Below, one piece after another: positions 1 to 13,000 of a stretch of DNA of 31,411 bases. The DNA is from Didymodactylos carnosus (taxonomy: Eukaryota > Rotifera > Eurotatoria > Philodinida > Philodinidae), in contig CAJNOQ010001455.1 in NCBI GenBank assembly GCA_905250885.1, positions 1 through 31,411 on the forward strand, in the 5' to 3' direction. The translations under genes were made by a program, and so were the position numbers. The notes beneath the pieces were generated by a model that worked only from the letters and a program-made list of their open reading frames with translations, searched no databases and was not told the DNA's origin. Numbering within the stretch: position 1 is the stretch's first letter; each line of letters starts with the position of its first letter.

Positions 1-3000
1 GCAAAAATACATCGATTTTCTTTTTCGATGTTCTATCTCTGTTATAAATTTCACCCCGATCCGACATCGGCGTCCCCGGTTTTCAAGAGGGTCAAAAAAG
101 AGGGGGGGTACCCTTAACATCCTGGAAGCTATTTTCTCTTTCGTTCTCACGGTATATGTGCTGTCCCAGCATTACTTCTATTTAAATTACCCTTATTAGT
201 TTAAGGCAAAACGTAAATATAGGACAGTCCTGTGCAAGGCCATTAGAAGTTTCTAATATATAAAAAAATCGTCAAAATTACCTTTCGAACGTAGTTTTCG
301 TTTCTGTCTTAAGAAGTCAGTTCAAATTCAGTCGATCGTTCACACTTATACCGATTGAAAGTACATTTTTTCAGGTAGTAATGCAGTAGTAAATAGTAGG
401 AGTGAGGTTGATTAAATAATTAGTCTGTTCTATTTCCAGTGCTTATCTCCAAAAAGCATACAAACAAAAATCAAAATTTTCACGTTCTGTTGGCCAAAAC
501 GGCTAATTTCTGGTTTTTTAATTGAAGCTATCTCCAAATATTTTCTTCAAATCCGTCTCGAAACATTATCGTCGTATTACATTCGACTTTGATGGAATTT
601 AAAAGAAATGGTAGCCATGATAAAACATGACAATGATAAAAATTTCGTATTTATATCTCTGGCCCTTACACAGTTTTGGGTAAATCCAAGTAAAATAAAG
701 CTATCTTATCTTATTATCAAGAATTTGTATGGTTTGGACGAATTTTGAAGAAAATGTGAGTTCTTTATTTCCATATGTTAACAGCTAAAATCAGGATATT
801 TTCGTCTAAACTCGCGTATTCTAAGTTTTTTCTCACTTTTTTTGAAAACAATAATGCCAACAGATTCAGAATGGTCGATATCGTATGTTCCCATTTGTTT
901 TTGTGAGATCGACCATGTTTGAAGATTTGAATGGAACATGCAATATATTACAGTAGGTTTCCAAACATCATCTAGAAAACTTGTCTTTACTACGAATTTC
1001 TAGCTAACAACCGCGCCCTCGAACAAAACAAGTTTTTATAAAACTTTTCTAAAAATGTTTATATTCAATTTTTCGGCATCAATGATATTAGTACAAATAG
1101 TTATGTTATTCATTTACAGAATAGAATATTCAAAAATTCATTATTTTTGACATGGTGAAGGTTCCATTAAATCTGAAGTCTCTATTACATTTAGTTATAA
1201 AACAAACAGTGAACAAAATCCGACGAGACAATATAAAAAATATCTCATAATATGTCTATCTTTTTCTTTTAACTACAAATGAAACGCACATAGAAGAACT
1301 CAACTACATGGTATAGTCTACATCACACTATGAATAAATCTGATGTAAAAAAAAAAGAACAGACTGAGATAACGCACGTGTTTTTGTTACATATATATGT
1401 ATCGTAGTGTATGTTGTCCTCATATGACAGACAAAAAACCATTAACAGATTGTACACCATTGTGATGAATATTCAATTACAACTCTGATTTTGTGTTTTG
1501 TTGTCGTTTCATCTGCTCTCACATACTTGATTCCGGTGTCTTTCTATTCAGATGTATATATTCGAAGTTAATCAGTGTTCTACATTTTTAAAAGCGGTCA
1601 CTTTTACACGACTGTTAAATATATGGTGAGCAACTGTGCGACGATTCTAACAATGGCTAAAATAACACCCTATATTCAAGAAATAGAGATTGAGACGACC
1701 TAATACAGAATCTGTTGTTCAAGTGTAAATTCGATTATACTACTATGTCCTGCTGATGTTTTTTTTATTTATATGTATAGAGAGAAAGATCAAAAAGAGG
1801 CAAATCTATCATCACCATTAACTATGAACAGCACAACCAAAACAATAGTAAGAATGAGAGTACTGTTGAAATGATCACTATAGTGATTAATTAAACGTCT
1901 ATTGATAGAAGGTGAATATATCATTAATGTATAAAAGCATGCTGTGTGCTCTTACAAAACAAGTTATAGTCTAGCGAAACCTCCTGAATAAAAATAATAA
2001 CAATGGTATATGAGATCTAGGCTCAAATTGAATAGCCAGTAAAATAACAATAATCTCTACCATTATTTTGCATTAGAAATTAGATGGGTAAGAAATAGAA
2101 GCAACTTTATATTTGGTTATGGTTGGTTTAAGATGATTATATACAAAAGAGAACCTTGGAAAAATGAGAAAACGAATTATTGATATATAACAAATAACAA
2201 TTTTACGCAGTGACCGACCTTCCATATAAATAATTGATGGGGCCTGGCATGTTTTGTGATTAATAGTGTTGAACTATACATATATACGTTAGTTTCTATA
2301 AACCTTGGAAGATACTGTCATTGTGTAACAAACATTCTATAATGAACCGCCCATGTTCAATTAACTACTGTGTACATGCAATATGATATATATTTTTTTT
2401 CTTATTCCTAATTACTTTTAGTTAAATATCTGTCTTGAGACACTTGATCTGAGTTACACAAAGTAAAAGAGATACAAAGAGAGAAAGACAAGATAACAAA
2501 ATGACATGGTTAATGCTAAATAGCTAATTATTCTTTGTTGAAACAAACAGCTGAAAAATACATTTAATTTATGCATTATATTCTTTCGTTTTCGACCATC
2601 TGCGTTTATGTTCCGTTTCATTGATTATATGGACGATTATCTCTGTCTATAGTATAAATGATGCTTAGAATAAAGAACTCTATTTTCTCTCTTCTTTTTT
2701 CGCTTATTTCAATCAACATCTATATCATAATGATAATAATGAAGTTCATATCAACTTTAATATACAGTCGTCGAGTTGAGTAGAATAATAAATCTAAGAA
2801 TATTATTCATGTTTTTCATACAACATTAATGGTAAGATTATACTGTTGTACGTATAACGCAATTGATCTGATAAAATGAAAACAGTCTAATGTCTAGGTT
2901 CATTTAAAATGAAAATTATATAGTTGAAGTGATCTAGTGTGTATTTGATCAAACATTAAATCGTCACATGTTCATTACAAAAAGTTATTAATAATTACTG

Positions 3001-3199
3001 ATAATTAGTAGCGCATTTTCTACACTATTGTACACAAAGTTCTAAAAGAAATATTAAATCTCCGTTAGTTTAAGTTATAGAAAAGTGTCTAGTTAATTAA
3101 ATACTATCTAACCGAGAGATAGTGAGCAATTAAAATCCTTTTTCTATATTTTTGAAATTACAAATTAATTTTTATAGTAAAAAGTTTACTATTCCACCT

Positions 3200-3271
3200 A
3201 AGCAAAAATGACCCAATTCTTTGGATTATCAATCTAGATAAATAACCCAAAAAATTGGGTCATTTTTGCTT
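3200..3271. repeat. Near-perfect 72-base hairpin (miRNA-like or tiny foldback element)
   Basis: The left arm 3200-3218 and right arm 3253-3271 are exact reverse complements over 19 bases (AAGCAAAAATGACCCAATT and its complement). After one C/A mismatch the stem continues for five more pairs (3220-3224 with 3247-3251), leaving a 22-base loop at 3225-3246. The size and shape fit a pre-miRNA, but perfect pairing is also typical of very small palindromic MITEs. The sequence alone does not decide. No target-site duplication is obvious. Confidence 0.7.
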
Positions 3272-4550
3272 GAGCATAGAAAAACATCCTAAATTATCGA
3301 CCAATATCTCTATACTCAGTCTATTTTATGAAATTGCATCATGTTCTATTCGTGTTAACTTCAAGCAAAACAACAAGCAAACTCATTTCTTTGAAATAGT
3401 CTCTTTTTATGAAAATGAAAACTTTTGTTCAAACGAAGAGAAAACCTATGCGTCAATTTTATTTTTCGATTGAAAAATATTTATAATGGTTTGATAAATG
3501 TGTTTTTGTTGAAATAAAGAATCACTTTAGTTTTCATAGATAACGCGAAAGATAATAATCGTAAGCACTATATTGTTACTATACGAAGTTTAATAGACTT
3601 TTAAATCAAACCTTCTGTCACTTTTTCTATCTATAATTCTATCTACAATACGGTGTTTTTTTCTCTTGTTGTACTTATTGTAGTAAACAAGAGAGAAAAC
3701 GGCAACGAGCGGACACTAAAACTGTACAAATTTGTTTTTCTTCTCTTTCTCTATCAAAAATGTGAATAGAACGCGATACAAAGATTTTATTTGAATTTAA
3801 GAGAAAAAAAGAAAAAGGAAGTGAAAATTCTTCTTTGTTATTGAACAGTCTTTTTTTTTATCGTAGCAGGCAGATATATTTGAATCGTCAAATTTCACGT
3901 CATGTACTCGCAGAGTCCTCTTCTAATTGGCACCATTTAACGTAAGAGAAAAAAAAAGAAGCGAAACAGAAAAAATAATCACTTTCTTGCAATATGAATT
4001 CTAGACCACTGGTCACCGTTTCATTTACACATTTTTGCTGTTAAAAAACATAAAACATTAGAATAATAATCATTAACAAACAAAAAACAGAATAATGCTT
4101 TTTGTTTTTTCTCTTCTTGTTTCCTCAATATGTATACATTCTATGTATGTATAGTAAGTAGCTTAATAATACTTCTGTTCACATAGCTAAAGAAAGAGAC
4201 CATTAAAAGAAAAAGTGCGGATGATGGTGGTACCAACTCTCTTTCTCTCTCTTCTTATCACATTAAATGTACATGTATGTATGAATATATTGTATAGTAT
4301 TACATCATAGATGTGCGTGTGCATGTCAGTTCATTGAAAATTTAAATTCATTTTCTTTATGCTGATGTGACAGCATCATTTATTCTAATCTCTTGATTAT
4401 TATACAAAGAGGATATACTATTCTAATTAATGGTTGACTTCAAGAAATGAATGGTAATATAGTCGCAGATAGAACTGAGAGAAACGCTGTGTTTGGATAA
4501 GAAATGTCTAAAGAAGCCATTTTGTTCAAAACGAGTAAGATACATGGCTT

Positions 4551-4609
4551 TATATAAAGTGTTAGCATGAAAAAAGCACACTCTCAATATCAACTTATTT
4601 TAGGTAAGT
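4551..4609 (+). promoter_or_regulatory. Candidate TATA promoter with short exon and donor
   Basis: TATATAAA at 4551-4558 is followed about 30 bases later by a C/T-rich start-like stretch, then TTTTAG and a strong donor consensus GTAAGT at 4604-4609. This could be the promoter and short noncoding first exon of the gene starting at 7099, whose leader carries a good acceptor (TTTCAG ending at 7065). The link is inference. The same pattern can occur by chance in AT-rich DNA. Confidence 0.2.
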
Positions 4610-5189
4610 CGTACTTGCTGTTAGAACTGTGAAATGAGGAACATAGAATGGTGTTTAACATTTGCAGTTTATAATCTTGTGTTATTTGTGTGCGGCAATT
4701 GAGGTGCTTCATTTTTGTTCCTAACATTTCATTTTTTCCCCTACGTAACAGTGTTTATAAGGTTTCTTAACTCTCTTGATCTGCAACAATTAGCTTGTAT
4801 TTTTATCAAATAAAAATCTGTAAGAAAAGTTCAACGATGAAAGTTAAAAAAAAGAAATTAGTAGACAATTTATCTCTTGATGTTACGCAAAAAATACGGA
4901 GAGTATATGAAGTTGTTTTGACAACAATTTGTGTAGTATGTGTATGATTATAAGACAAGATATCTGTGTATAAAAAAAGAGTAAGTTTGAATATTTTCAA
5001 ACTTGTTCATGCACAGTCCAAGATAGTCAGATTGTGTTACAGTGTTAGTGTTGAGTCATTAATGATTTATTCTAGAAATTATTTATTAATGTAAAATCTA
5101 TATATTATACGTGCATACCGAACTTCACGTGCATTTTAATTGCCTCACATACATACGTACATATTAGGGGTTTATTCACGTAAAAGTCA

Positions 5190-5546
5190 ACTTTTACGTA
5201 AGTCCGTGACGTTTGTGAAATTCATAGCTTTTCAGCTGAGGAACGTACAGAGTAGAATGTCTTATTTTGTAGCTTAAAGATTTTTCTTTCAAATGGTAAT
5301 TAAGCAAAGTCTAGCGCTAAGCTAAACACCTATCTATAATCGGCGCCAATAAGACCCTTTTGCATGAAAGTGGCGTATATCAATAACGCTATGTCACTTA
5401 AAGTAGGCAGCTGCTAGACCTTGCTTAATTACCATTCGAAAGAAAAATGCTTAAGCTACAAAATAAGACGTTACCCAACTCTGTACGTTGCTCGGCTAAA
5501 GTGCTGTGAATTTCACAAGACATCACGGACTTACATTTTTTGGCTG
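5190..5546. mobile_element. Old foldback (MITE-like) element with about 130-base inverted arms
   Basis: The left arm, about 5190-5314, and right arm, about 5414-5546, are imperfect reverse complements along their whole length. For example GGTAATTAAGCAA in the left arm faces TTGCTTAATTACC in the right, GTCTTATTTTGTAGCTTAA faces TTAAGCTACAAAATAAGAC, and ACGTACAGAG faces CTCTGTACGT. A spacer of about 100 bases separates them. Scattered mismatches and small gaps indicate an old insertion. It has no coding capacity. I could not define the ends or a target-site duplication precisely, so the superfamily is unknown. The 64-codon open frame across the right arm is a product of the repeat. Confidence 0.75.
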
Positions 5547-7014
5547 ATCCGCTTGAACAGGTCGATTACAAGTTTGTCAGTTTTCAGCTATTTTGCATGC
5601 TATTACACTTTGTAAGGATTCTTCCCGTATAGAAATGAATATATCGGCATCTCTTGGCAGCCTGTAATAGAGATGAGCATCAAGAAATTTTTAATTTCGA
5701 GCTGAAGTCCAGTCTGCATCCAAGGCTACGTTCATTTTCGCACGTACGACACAGAGAAAATCAGAGAATAAATTCTCTTTCTTCTCAACCATTTTATTAG
5801 TTTATTAAAGCTGTTCTTTTTCTTTCTCTATCTATAGATCAAATGAACAGGGTGTTAAAAATAAGGCATATTCTTATGAAAATTTTAAAAGTTCCCTCAA
5901 AATAGTTGAAAAACCTAGTGTCCAAATACAGTTTGAAACCATGGAGGTACGAGTACAAGTTCACTGAAAAATTTGCGCGAATTAAGCCTCGTCTATTTCT
6001 GATCTGTAGGAGCTCTTCTTGCTATTGTTCAAACTGAATACAAACATCTTTTCGAAAGTCTAAACGAGATAGAAGTTTCTTCGTTTTAAAGGCAGAAAAT
6101 ATGCATGCTATTAGTAAACCCCTTTTTATTTGAACTAATCGTCTAAATAAGACTTGTGTAGAATTTTTAACATGATTAATCAACATTATGTGCTTTTTCA
6201 ACGTTATTTTTGATAATCATCGAGTATCCCATTCATAGTTGACCTCTTCATAAATAATGAGTATGACTATACATGCTAAGTATAATATAATAATAAAGAG
6301 AGAATTTTTAAACGTGATATATTTTCAATATGTACATATTGATAAATGTATAAACCTATAAATACAAGTCGAAAAGAACGAGAGATAACTTTTTCATTAT
6401 TGTAAAAGAGACGAATTGATTATCAACATACATATATCTCCTCATAAAGGCAATCTTTAAACAAAACAAAAAAATCTCAATTTTTTACAATTTTAATATT
6501 ATAAGAACATTTTTTTAGTGAGTGTTTATTAGAATCTCTAACTTGGAAATCAGAAATATCACATGTTTAGTAGGAGGTGTGTTTTTTTGATTCATTACAG
6601 TTGCTGAAATAGTACTAATCGTTAGTTTTCTTTTTCTCATCAATCGTCGTCTGAAAAAATTTGCATTTGTATCTTTTGTGGCTTTTTCTTCCGATGAGAA
6701 ACTGAAGGATGATCGATAATCGAATGTGTGTAATCATTTTTAATACTTAATGTCAAGTATACTTCTATTTTTGCACCATGAAGTTTCGTATCATGCAATA
6801 TCATAAAGTGTTTAGCAAACATAAGGACTTATTTTAAAGCCTTGAAATATAATATTCAAACATTTATATGAACAGATATACTGGTAACTAGACATAATTA
6901 TCTTATTATAATAATTCGGTACTGAAATTAGTTCTCAAGAATTTAATGTAACAGAAATACTGTGAATGAGATTTTCTACAATCGTGATTTCTATGCTATT
7001 GCTGACATTTTTGT

Positions 7015-7065
7015 GTAAGTAGAAATAAAAAATATATTAATTCATTGACTTTCTAATGCTTTCAG
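7015..7065 (+). other. Candidate 51-base intron in the 5' leader
   Basis: GTAAGT at 7015 and a pyrimidine-rich acceptor ending TTTCAG at 7065 define an intron-like segment of a size matching other introns here. It lies 33 bases before the ATG at 7099. A short upstream frame (ATG at 6966, hydrophobic) does not stay open across it in either the spliced or unspliced form, so it is taken as leader only. Confidence 0.35.
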
Positions 7066-7098
7066 ACATCTAGTGTTCTTCATCGTAGTAGTGAAAAT

Positions 7099-10000
7099 AT
7101 GTTTCGAAAACGTTTATTATCAAAATTAAATTTACATCGTATGGAAAATGATGATGATGATCTAAATTTATATTATTGTAAATTTTTAACAAAATTATCA
7201 AAAATACTTTTGAAAATTTATTTACCTATCATTACATTTATTTATTTTGTTTTACTTCTATGTGATATTATATCATCATATCACCAACAATCAATATCAA
7301 AATTGAAAACAATTTTACTATTATGTTTAATTATCTTAAGTATCCTCATATTAATCTTTGCATATTTATCAAGAATATGTTGGCATTTAATACGTTTAAT
7401 ACTCGTTCTATTACTTTTTTGTTTACCATTGACATCAATATTTAATGAAAAACAACAAAAATTTCAATTATCCTATTCACTTGTACATTCGACTCTAGCT
7501 ATTACATTGATATATTCATTATTTTCATTTAAATTGATACAATGTATTATTATTGGTATCACTCTTTCAATTATTCACTTAATATTCGCTTTAAAATCTC
7601 TAACATCGTCAATATCGTCAAGTGTAAAAAATGGTGAAATATTATTTCTTCTAATTTATCATATTATTATTAATCTATTTGGAATTATGAATTATGTTTA
7701 TTTACTTAAACATATTCGACTTTATTTTCGACTATATGAAAAAAATTTGTATGAAAAAAATAAATTTAATGTTGACTGTAAAAAATTACAAACAATTTAT
7801 AACAATTGCCATCATCAATCAATAATAGCCAATGAATTAACGAATAGGTATATATTCTTTTAGCAGATAAACGAGATTTTCATATTTACTTTTCAGAAAT
7901 ATTTCTCAATTAATACAACATTATATAAATTAACTCTAAATATATGACTTTTAAACAGTTTGTCTTCGATAATTTTTGATTTTTGATCATTAATTCTGCG
8001 TTTGAGTTTTTCAACTTAAACTGTTGCTGAAATATAGCAGAAAACCGATTTCATAGATGGGATGCGCTATCTGTCAAAACTGTGACTAATGTCTATTCAC
8101 TGTTTATTCAAAGAAATTATTAATCTATTGACTATAAATATAAAACTGTTTTCAAATATTGAATTTTTAGTTTGGAAAAGTGTCAGTATATTCGAGGACA
8201 ATTTATGAGAAGCGTTCGTAAATATCTTTGTAACTATATAAGTTAGCAAAATCCAATTTAATCTGTAACATATTTCTGCTTATCTAGAAAATATTAGCTG
8301 TCAAAATTGAACTGTGTAAAAGTTAATGTTTTTGTATTTGATTCATAATGATTCATCATTTGTTTTCGTTTTAATTTAACTATATGTTATGTTTGAAATT
8401 GACAGTCGCACATATCAATATTTGAATACTAAGAGTGTCGGTCTATTTGGACTGTTATATCTTCTTTTTTTTTCTTTTTGTGTTTTAACAGTCAATATAC
8501 TAATCCATTCGTTAATAATTATTGGTTTATGGATTCTCATTATACTAATGGCGATATAGATCAGAAGAATGAAATAAATAATGATTGTCATTGTGAAAAA
8601 TCATTTGGTACATGTGTGGCTTGTAATATAACAATAAATGAAAATTGTAATTCACATACAAATGAGGAAATTGCCACATTATTAGACGTTTTATATTCTC
8701 AAATTGAACAAATACTATTAAAACAGAATACTGATTATTTTACATTTGATAATGAAGATATTCTATTTACAATAATTAATAAAGATAATAGAACAACAAT
8801 TGAAATATGTTGCTTATTAGCCATTGATATTCTACGTTTTATAACACACGTTAATAATGTCACACAATGGTCATTGTCAATAACATTTGGAATTGAGACA
8901 GGTGAATTTGTTATAATTAAAACAAAACAAAATAAAGATGATAGAATTTTATTTATTGATGGTGAAACCGTTGATAGAGCACGATGGTTATGTAATGAAT
9001 GTTGTATTCAAAATAGAATACATGTATCATTAAATATTTATGATTATTTGAAATACAATACGGAATTTTATGAATTTCATTCGGTATGGAATAATAAAAA
9101 AATTAAAAATCCTACTTATTTTTTATTTACAACAAATATGTACAAACAATTAACAACATTATTACCTTTAACAAATACAATGGTTGATCAATTATCAAGA
9201 ATACAAGCACAATATCATGTTGAAAAACATTTAGGTTAGTTATCTATTACTTTAAAGTTTATAGAGCATTTCAAAATAGGAAAATAATCGCATAAGATAA
9301 CTATTGTACTATATGCTACGAAAAAGCCTAGACCTTGACAGTTGTCCATCCTCGATAATTTTATACGGATCCAGTTGAGCTCACGCGAGAGGCAGCGAAT
9401 AAGTTCCAAATTTTTGTTTTTTCTCGGCTTACTATACATGGATCGAAAGCCCTCTCCTTATCCAAGAAAAGCAGACAGAGGGTTAGAAAAAATAATGTAT
9501 CAAAAAGTCAGTCTTACCATCATGTTAGATGCAGACATGATGGTAAGTAAAGAACTGTAAGACTGGTTCGGTTGGACCCGTAAACAGCTGTGGAGGGCTA
9601 GCCGGATCATTAATTTTATATAGATTTAAAATTCTTTGATAAAGAGAAGATGAGATGGATAGTGTGAGCATACGTCTGATCTCCAACTCATGTATTGAGT
9701 CTAAGCTAATTATATACATATCGGCCATTCTAGATAATTCATTCGAAAACGTGATTCCGACACTTTTTTACTATTTTTCTTGTCGTCATATCTCTCGAGC
9801 AAAAAATGGCCGATATAAACTTATATCTACTGCTCGATCTATAGTTTACACACAATAGTATCCCTATATGTCACTAATGTCAGATTAGATTTCTACAATT
9901 AATCTAGACTGAATTACTTAACTGTCAAACCACGTTCGATAAGTGATGGTTCATTAATCGAATAACAAATCATACTGATTACTAATTTTAATCTAAAGAA

Positions 10001-13000
10001 AACATTTTTTCTTAAATGTATGACTGTGATGAAGTGGCTGGATCTTGATACTTTTCGTCTATATCAATTCGTCTTGATACTTACGTCTCAAGTACAATTA
10101 GTCTCCTGCTTTGAGATGAACAATTCGTTTTTTTTTGTCGTTATGAATTATTTATTAAGGACATTTCGCTCTCATTCCTTTCAAAATGCAACAAAGTTAA
10201 GCAATGAAATATTTTTCAACAAAAAGCCTTACAACGTGTTATCCAGCCTTCTCAAGAAAGTCATGTTCATAAGATTCTTATCTTAAGTGCTTAAAATATC
10301 GTATGCATGAATTGCTTGAGTTATTTCCTGAGTAATTTTCACCCTACATGTTTTGCATGACTAAAAGTAATATGTGCGTGGAGACAAATTTTCATATGAC
10401 TGTCTCGTGTGCATAAGAAAAAAAACTTCACCGGGAAATGTAACGGCCCAATGTTAGATAATAGAGAATGAAGGTGCTTAGGGAGAGTGGGAACATCTAA
10501 GATATTTCTGCAATGTTATGACTGCTAGTCCTCCAGTTTTAAATTATTTTTATTCTTCTTCTCGCACGCACATAGAGAAATCTTCCTATGTGATACTTGT
10601 ATTTTTTAACATTATCAGACTCGTGTTATAATTCTTGAGTGCTGACTCTACTCTACTCTCTAAATTCGTTGCGCTCATTTCGAAATATAACCTGAGTTCT
10701 CAAAATATCCCATTGAATATTTTTGATATCAAAAATTTCCTTTTCACATGTTAACTAGTTTTTAATGCATTTAACAGCATTAAATATCAATCAACTTGCA
10801 TGCATTAACTGACTGAAAAAAACTCAAGGGGGAAAGCACAGAATCCTGAAATCCTGAAATTCTATAGAATCTAGTAGAATCGGGTGGAATCTGGTGAACT
10901 CCGATGGAATCTGGTGGAATCCGGGATTCTACACTTCTCCCGAAACAGAACAAAAGTGCTCTATATTTTGGGGAACTTTCCCAAAGACAGAACATTTTGT
11001 TCTGTTTTGGGGAGAAGTTCCAGGGAATCCAAGGGAACCTTATGGATTCCAAGAGAATCCTATGGAATCCAGGGCAATCCTTGGAATCCGAAGGAATACT
11101 GGGGAATCCTTGGAATCCTATAGGGCCGTAGAGAATCCTTGGAATCCAGGAGAATTCAGGATTCTAGGATTCCGTGCTTTCCCCTTTGAAAAAGCTTCTG
11201 ATACGTTTATATGCATAAAATTTAGCATACCAAAAATAATTGATTAGAAAAAGTTATTAATGCGTTATAACAAATTAAAATAGGTTGTTTAATGCATTAG
11301 CCTAACGAAAAACCGCGTTTTAGTCTTATATTAAATTATTTTAACGCATTATGTGCGTTAAAATGAAATTAACGAAAAACGTTTTTAACGCGTTCTGATG
11401 ATTTTTGACTTTAAACGTCTTAAAAAATTAACGCTATTCAACGCATTAAGAATTTTAATATATTCAAATGCATTAAAATTATTAATTCATAAAAATACAT
11501 TAAATGTTAATGCATTTGATTGCATTCATGGACGATTATATCGAGAGAAGGCCGTCAATTTTTGTGGAAAAGTATCTAGATTCTCTGCAGTATGTCGGAT
11601 TGAACAGAAGCAATCGCTCCAAATCAAATTTTTTGGGAGGAATCCAATGGTCACGTTAGAAAAAGGAAAGAACGCTTTCTTATAGAATACTAGCATCATT
11701 TTTGTTTTTATAAAAAGCATTAATGCGTTCACATTTATTAATTTCTAACTCCTATGAACTTATTAGACTACTCTTAAAACCTGTGAGTATATTAAATAGA
11801 AGAAAAACATTTGTAATGCATTCGAATGTGTTAAATGATTTCACACACTTGAATATATTAACTGTTAAGGCATATGAACGCATCAAATTAATCTGAATTC
11901 ATATGAATCCACTAAACGGATAAAATTTTTTTTATGCATTCGAACATGTGAAAAAAAATATAAGAAGTTTAAATATGATACACCCAAATGCATGAACTTT
12001 TAAGATATACGAAGGTGTTAAGAATTTTTTTATGCATTTAATGAGTTCAAAGGTATTAAATATACAAAACGTAGATTTTAATTCATTCAAAGGAAATTTT
12101 TTGCATAAAAAAAACTCATTGGATATCCTATCGGACCATTTACTAAAATTCCTATATAGCTGACTATTCTGAAGAGATGAATGTAGTCATAGTTTTATAG
12201 TCTCATATCTTTACAGGAGTATACAAGTTCATATAATAGATGGTAGTATATGTGCTGGAATTTTATTCACTCTTTGCCTATAGAAAATTCAATCAAATTT
12301 CATGATAAAGTCATTGTTTTTCGGTCAAAATGTATATTTAAAAAAATTCTTGATCGATATGAACTCAATGATCTCAGTTTTAAGCAGATGACTACAGCAG
12401 TGTTAGATGAAGAAAAATAACTTTTCAGCTCTAATGTATAAATGTTTTCATTCACCTCTCACAAGAGTCTTATTGTTTAGGTACTATTACATTGACTCGA
12501 TCATTACGCAAACGAAGTTTATTCGATTTAACATCAAAACATATTAATTGGCTTACATTAAATCTAAAATCAAATTCTTACAGCAAGAATGAAAATGACA
12601 CTCATCAGAATTGTAATAGTTCATTATTATCATTTAAAAAATATCATCGTGCCACAAAATTTTCTCTACTTACATTTATTTATACCTTACTTATTCTATG
12701 TGGTTTACTATGTCAAGCATTTGTCATAAAAAATTTTACCTATTACTTTTTTCTATTCTATATATGTTCAGTGTGTACACTATTTGCTATTATTATATTT
12801 TTTTATTCAGTTCAACAGAATATCAGTAAAAATTCTGTTAAATTTTATGTTTATATCAACATTCTTATTTGTGTTACATTAACAGGACTTTTATTTATTA
12901 CCATCCAATGGCATAGTGGATATAATTTTCAACAATTCTATACACAATTACGACAATATAATAATTCAATAGTAAATAATTCAAACATAAATATTTCACA

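Larger units (their letters stand above)
1..7098. other. Intergenic/upstream region without a supportable gene
   Basis: About 7 kb of AT-rich sequence with many pyrimidine tracts (TTTCTCTC-type) and no convincing exon on either strand. The few open frames of 60-72 codons have no splice context, no conserved-looking composition and no recognisable domain. The first 130 bases are locally GC-richer, with runs of C and G near 53-118, and may be the end of a repeat copy, but nothing diagnostic is visible. Features inside that can be supported are the hairpin at 3200-3271, a TATA-like site with a downstream splice-donor consensus near 4551-4609 and the foldback element near 5190-5546. The last part is presumably 5' regulatory sequence of the cyclase-like gene that starts at 7099. 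Confidence 0.6.
9235..12480 (+). other. Intron 2 of the cyclase-like gene (3246 bases), rich in repeats
   Basis: The donor is GTTAGT and the acceptor TTGTTTAG ends at 12480; the phase is 1 and the Gly codon at residue 498 is restored exactly. The intron holds short inverted repeats (9513-9547 and 9719-9815), a foldback element at about 10821-11184 and a field of degenerate CATTAA motifs up to about 12100. Open frames of 67-117 codons inside it arise from these repeats. No exon-like segment was found that would fit the phase. Confidence 0.8.

Noticed and set aside
6640-6822. 60-codon minus-strand frame ending SDDD
   Set aside because: No exon partners, no motif and no upstream signals; length is within chance for AT-rich DNA.
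6966-7019. Short upstream frame with a signal-peptide-like start
   Set aside because: It stops after about 18 codons whether or not the 7015-7065 intron is removed, and so cannot be the start of the cyclase-like protein.
9342-9858. Several 67-72 codon frames on both strands
   Set aside because: They overlap each other in a zone of inverted repeats within intron 2 and none has coding character.
10780-11247. Four overlapping open frames of 75-117 codons
   Set aside because: They lie in all frames of the GGAATCC foldback repeat and encode repetitive WNP/ESR words; this is repeat translation, not genes.
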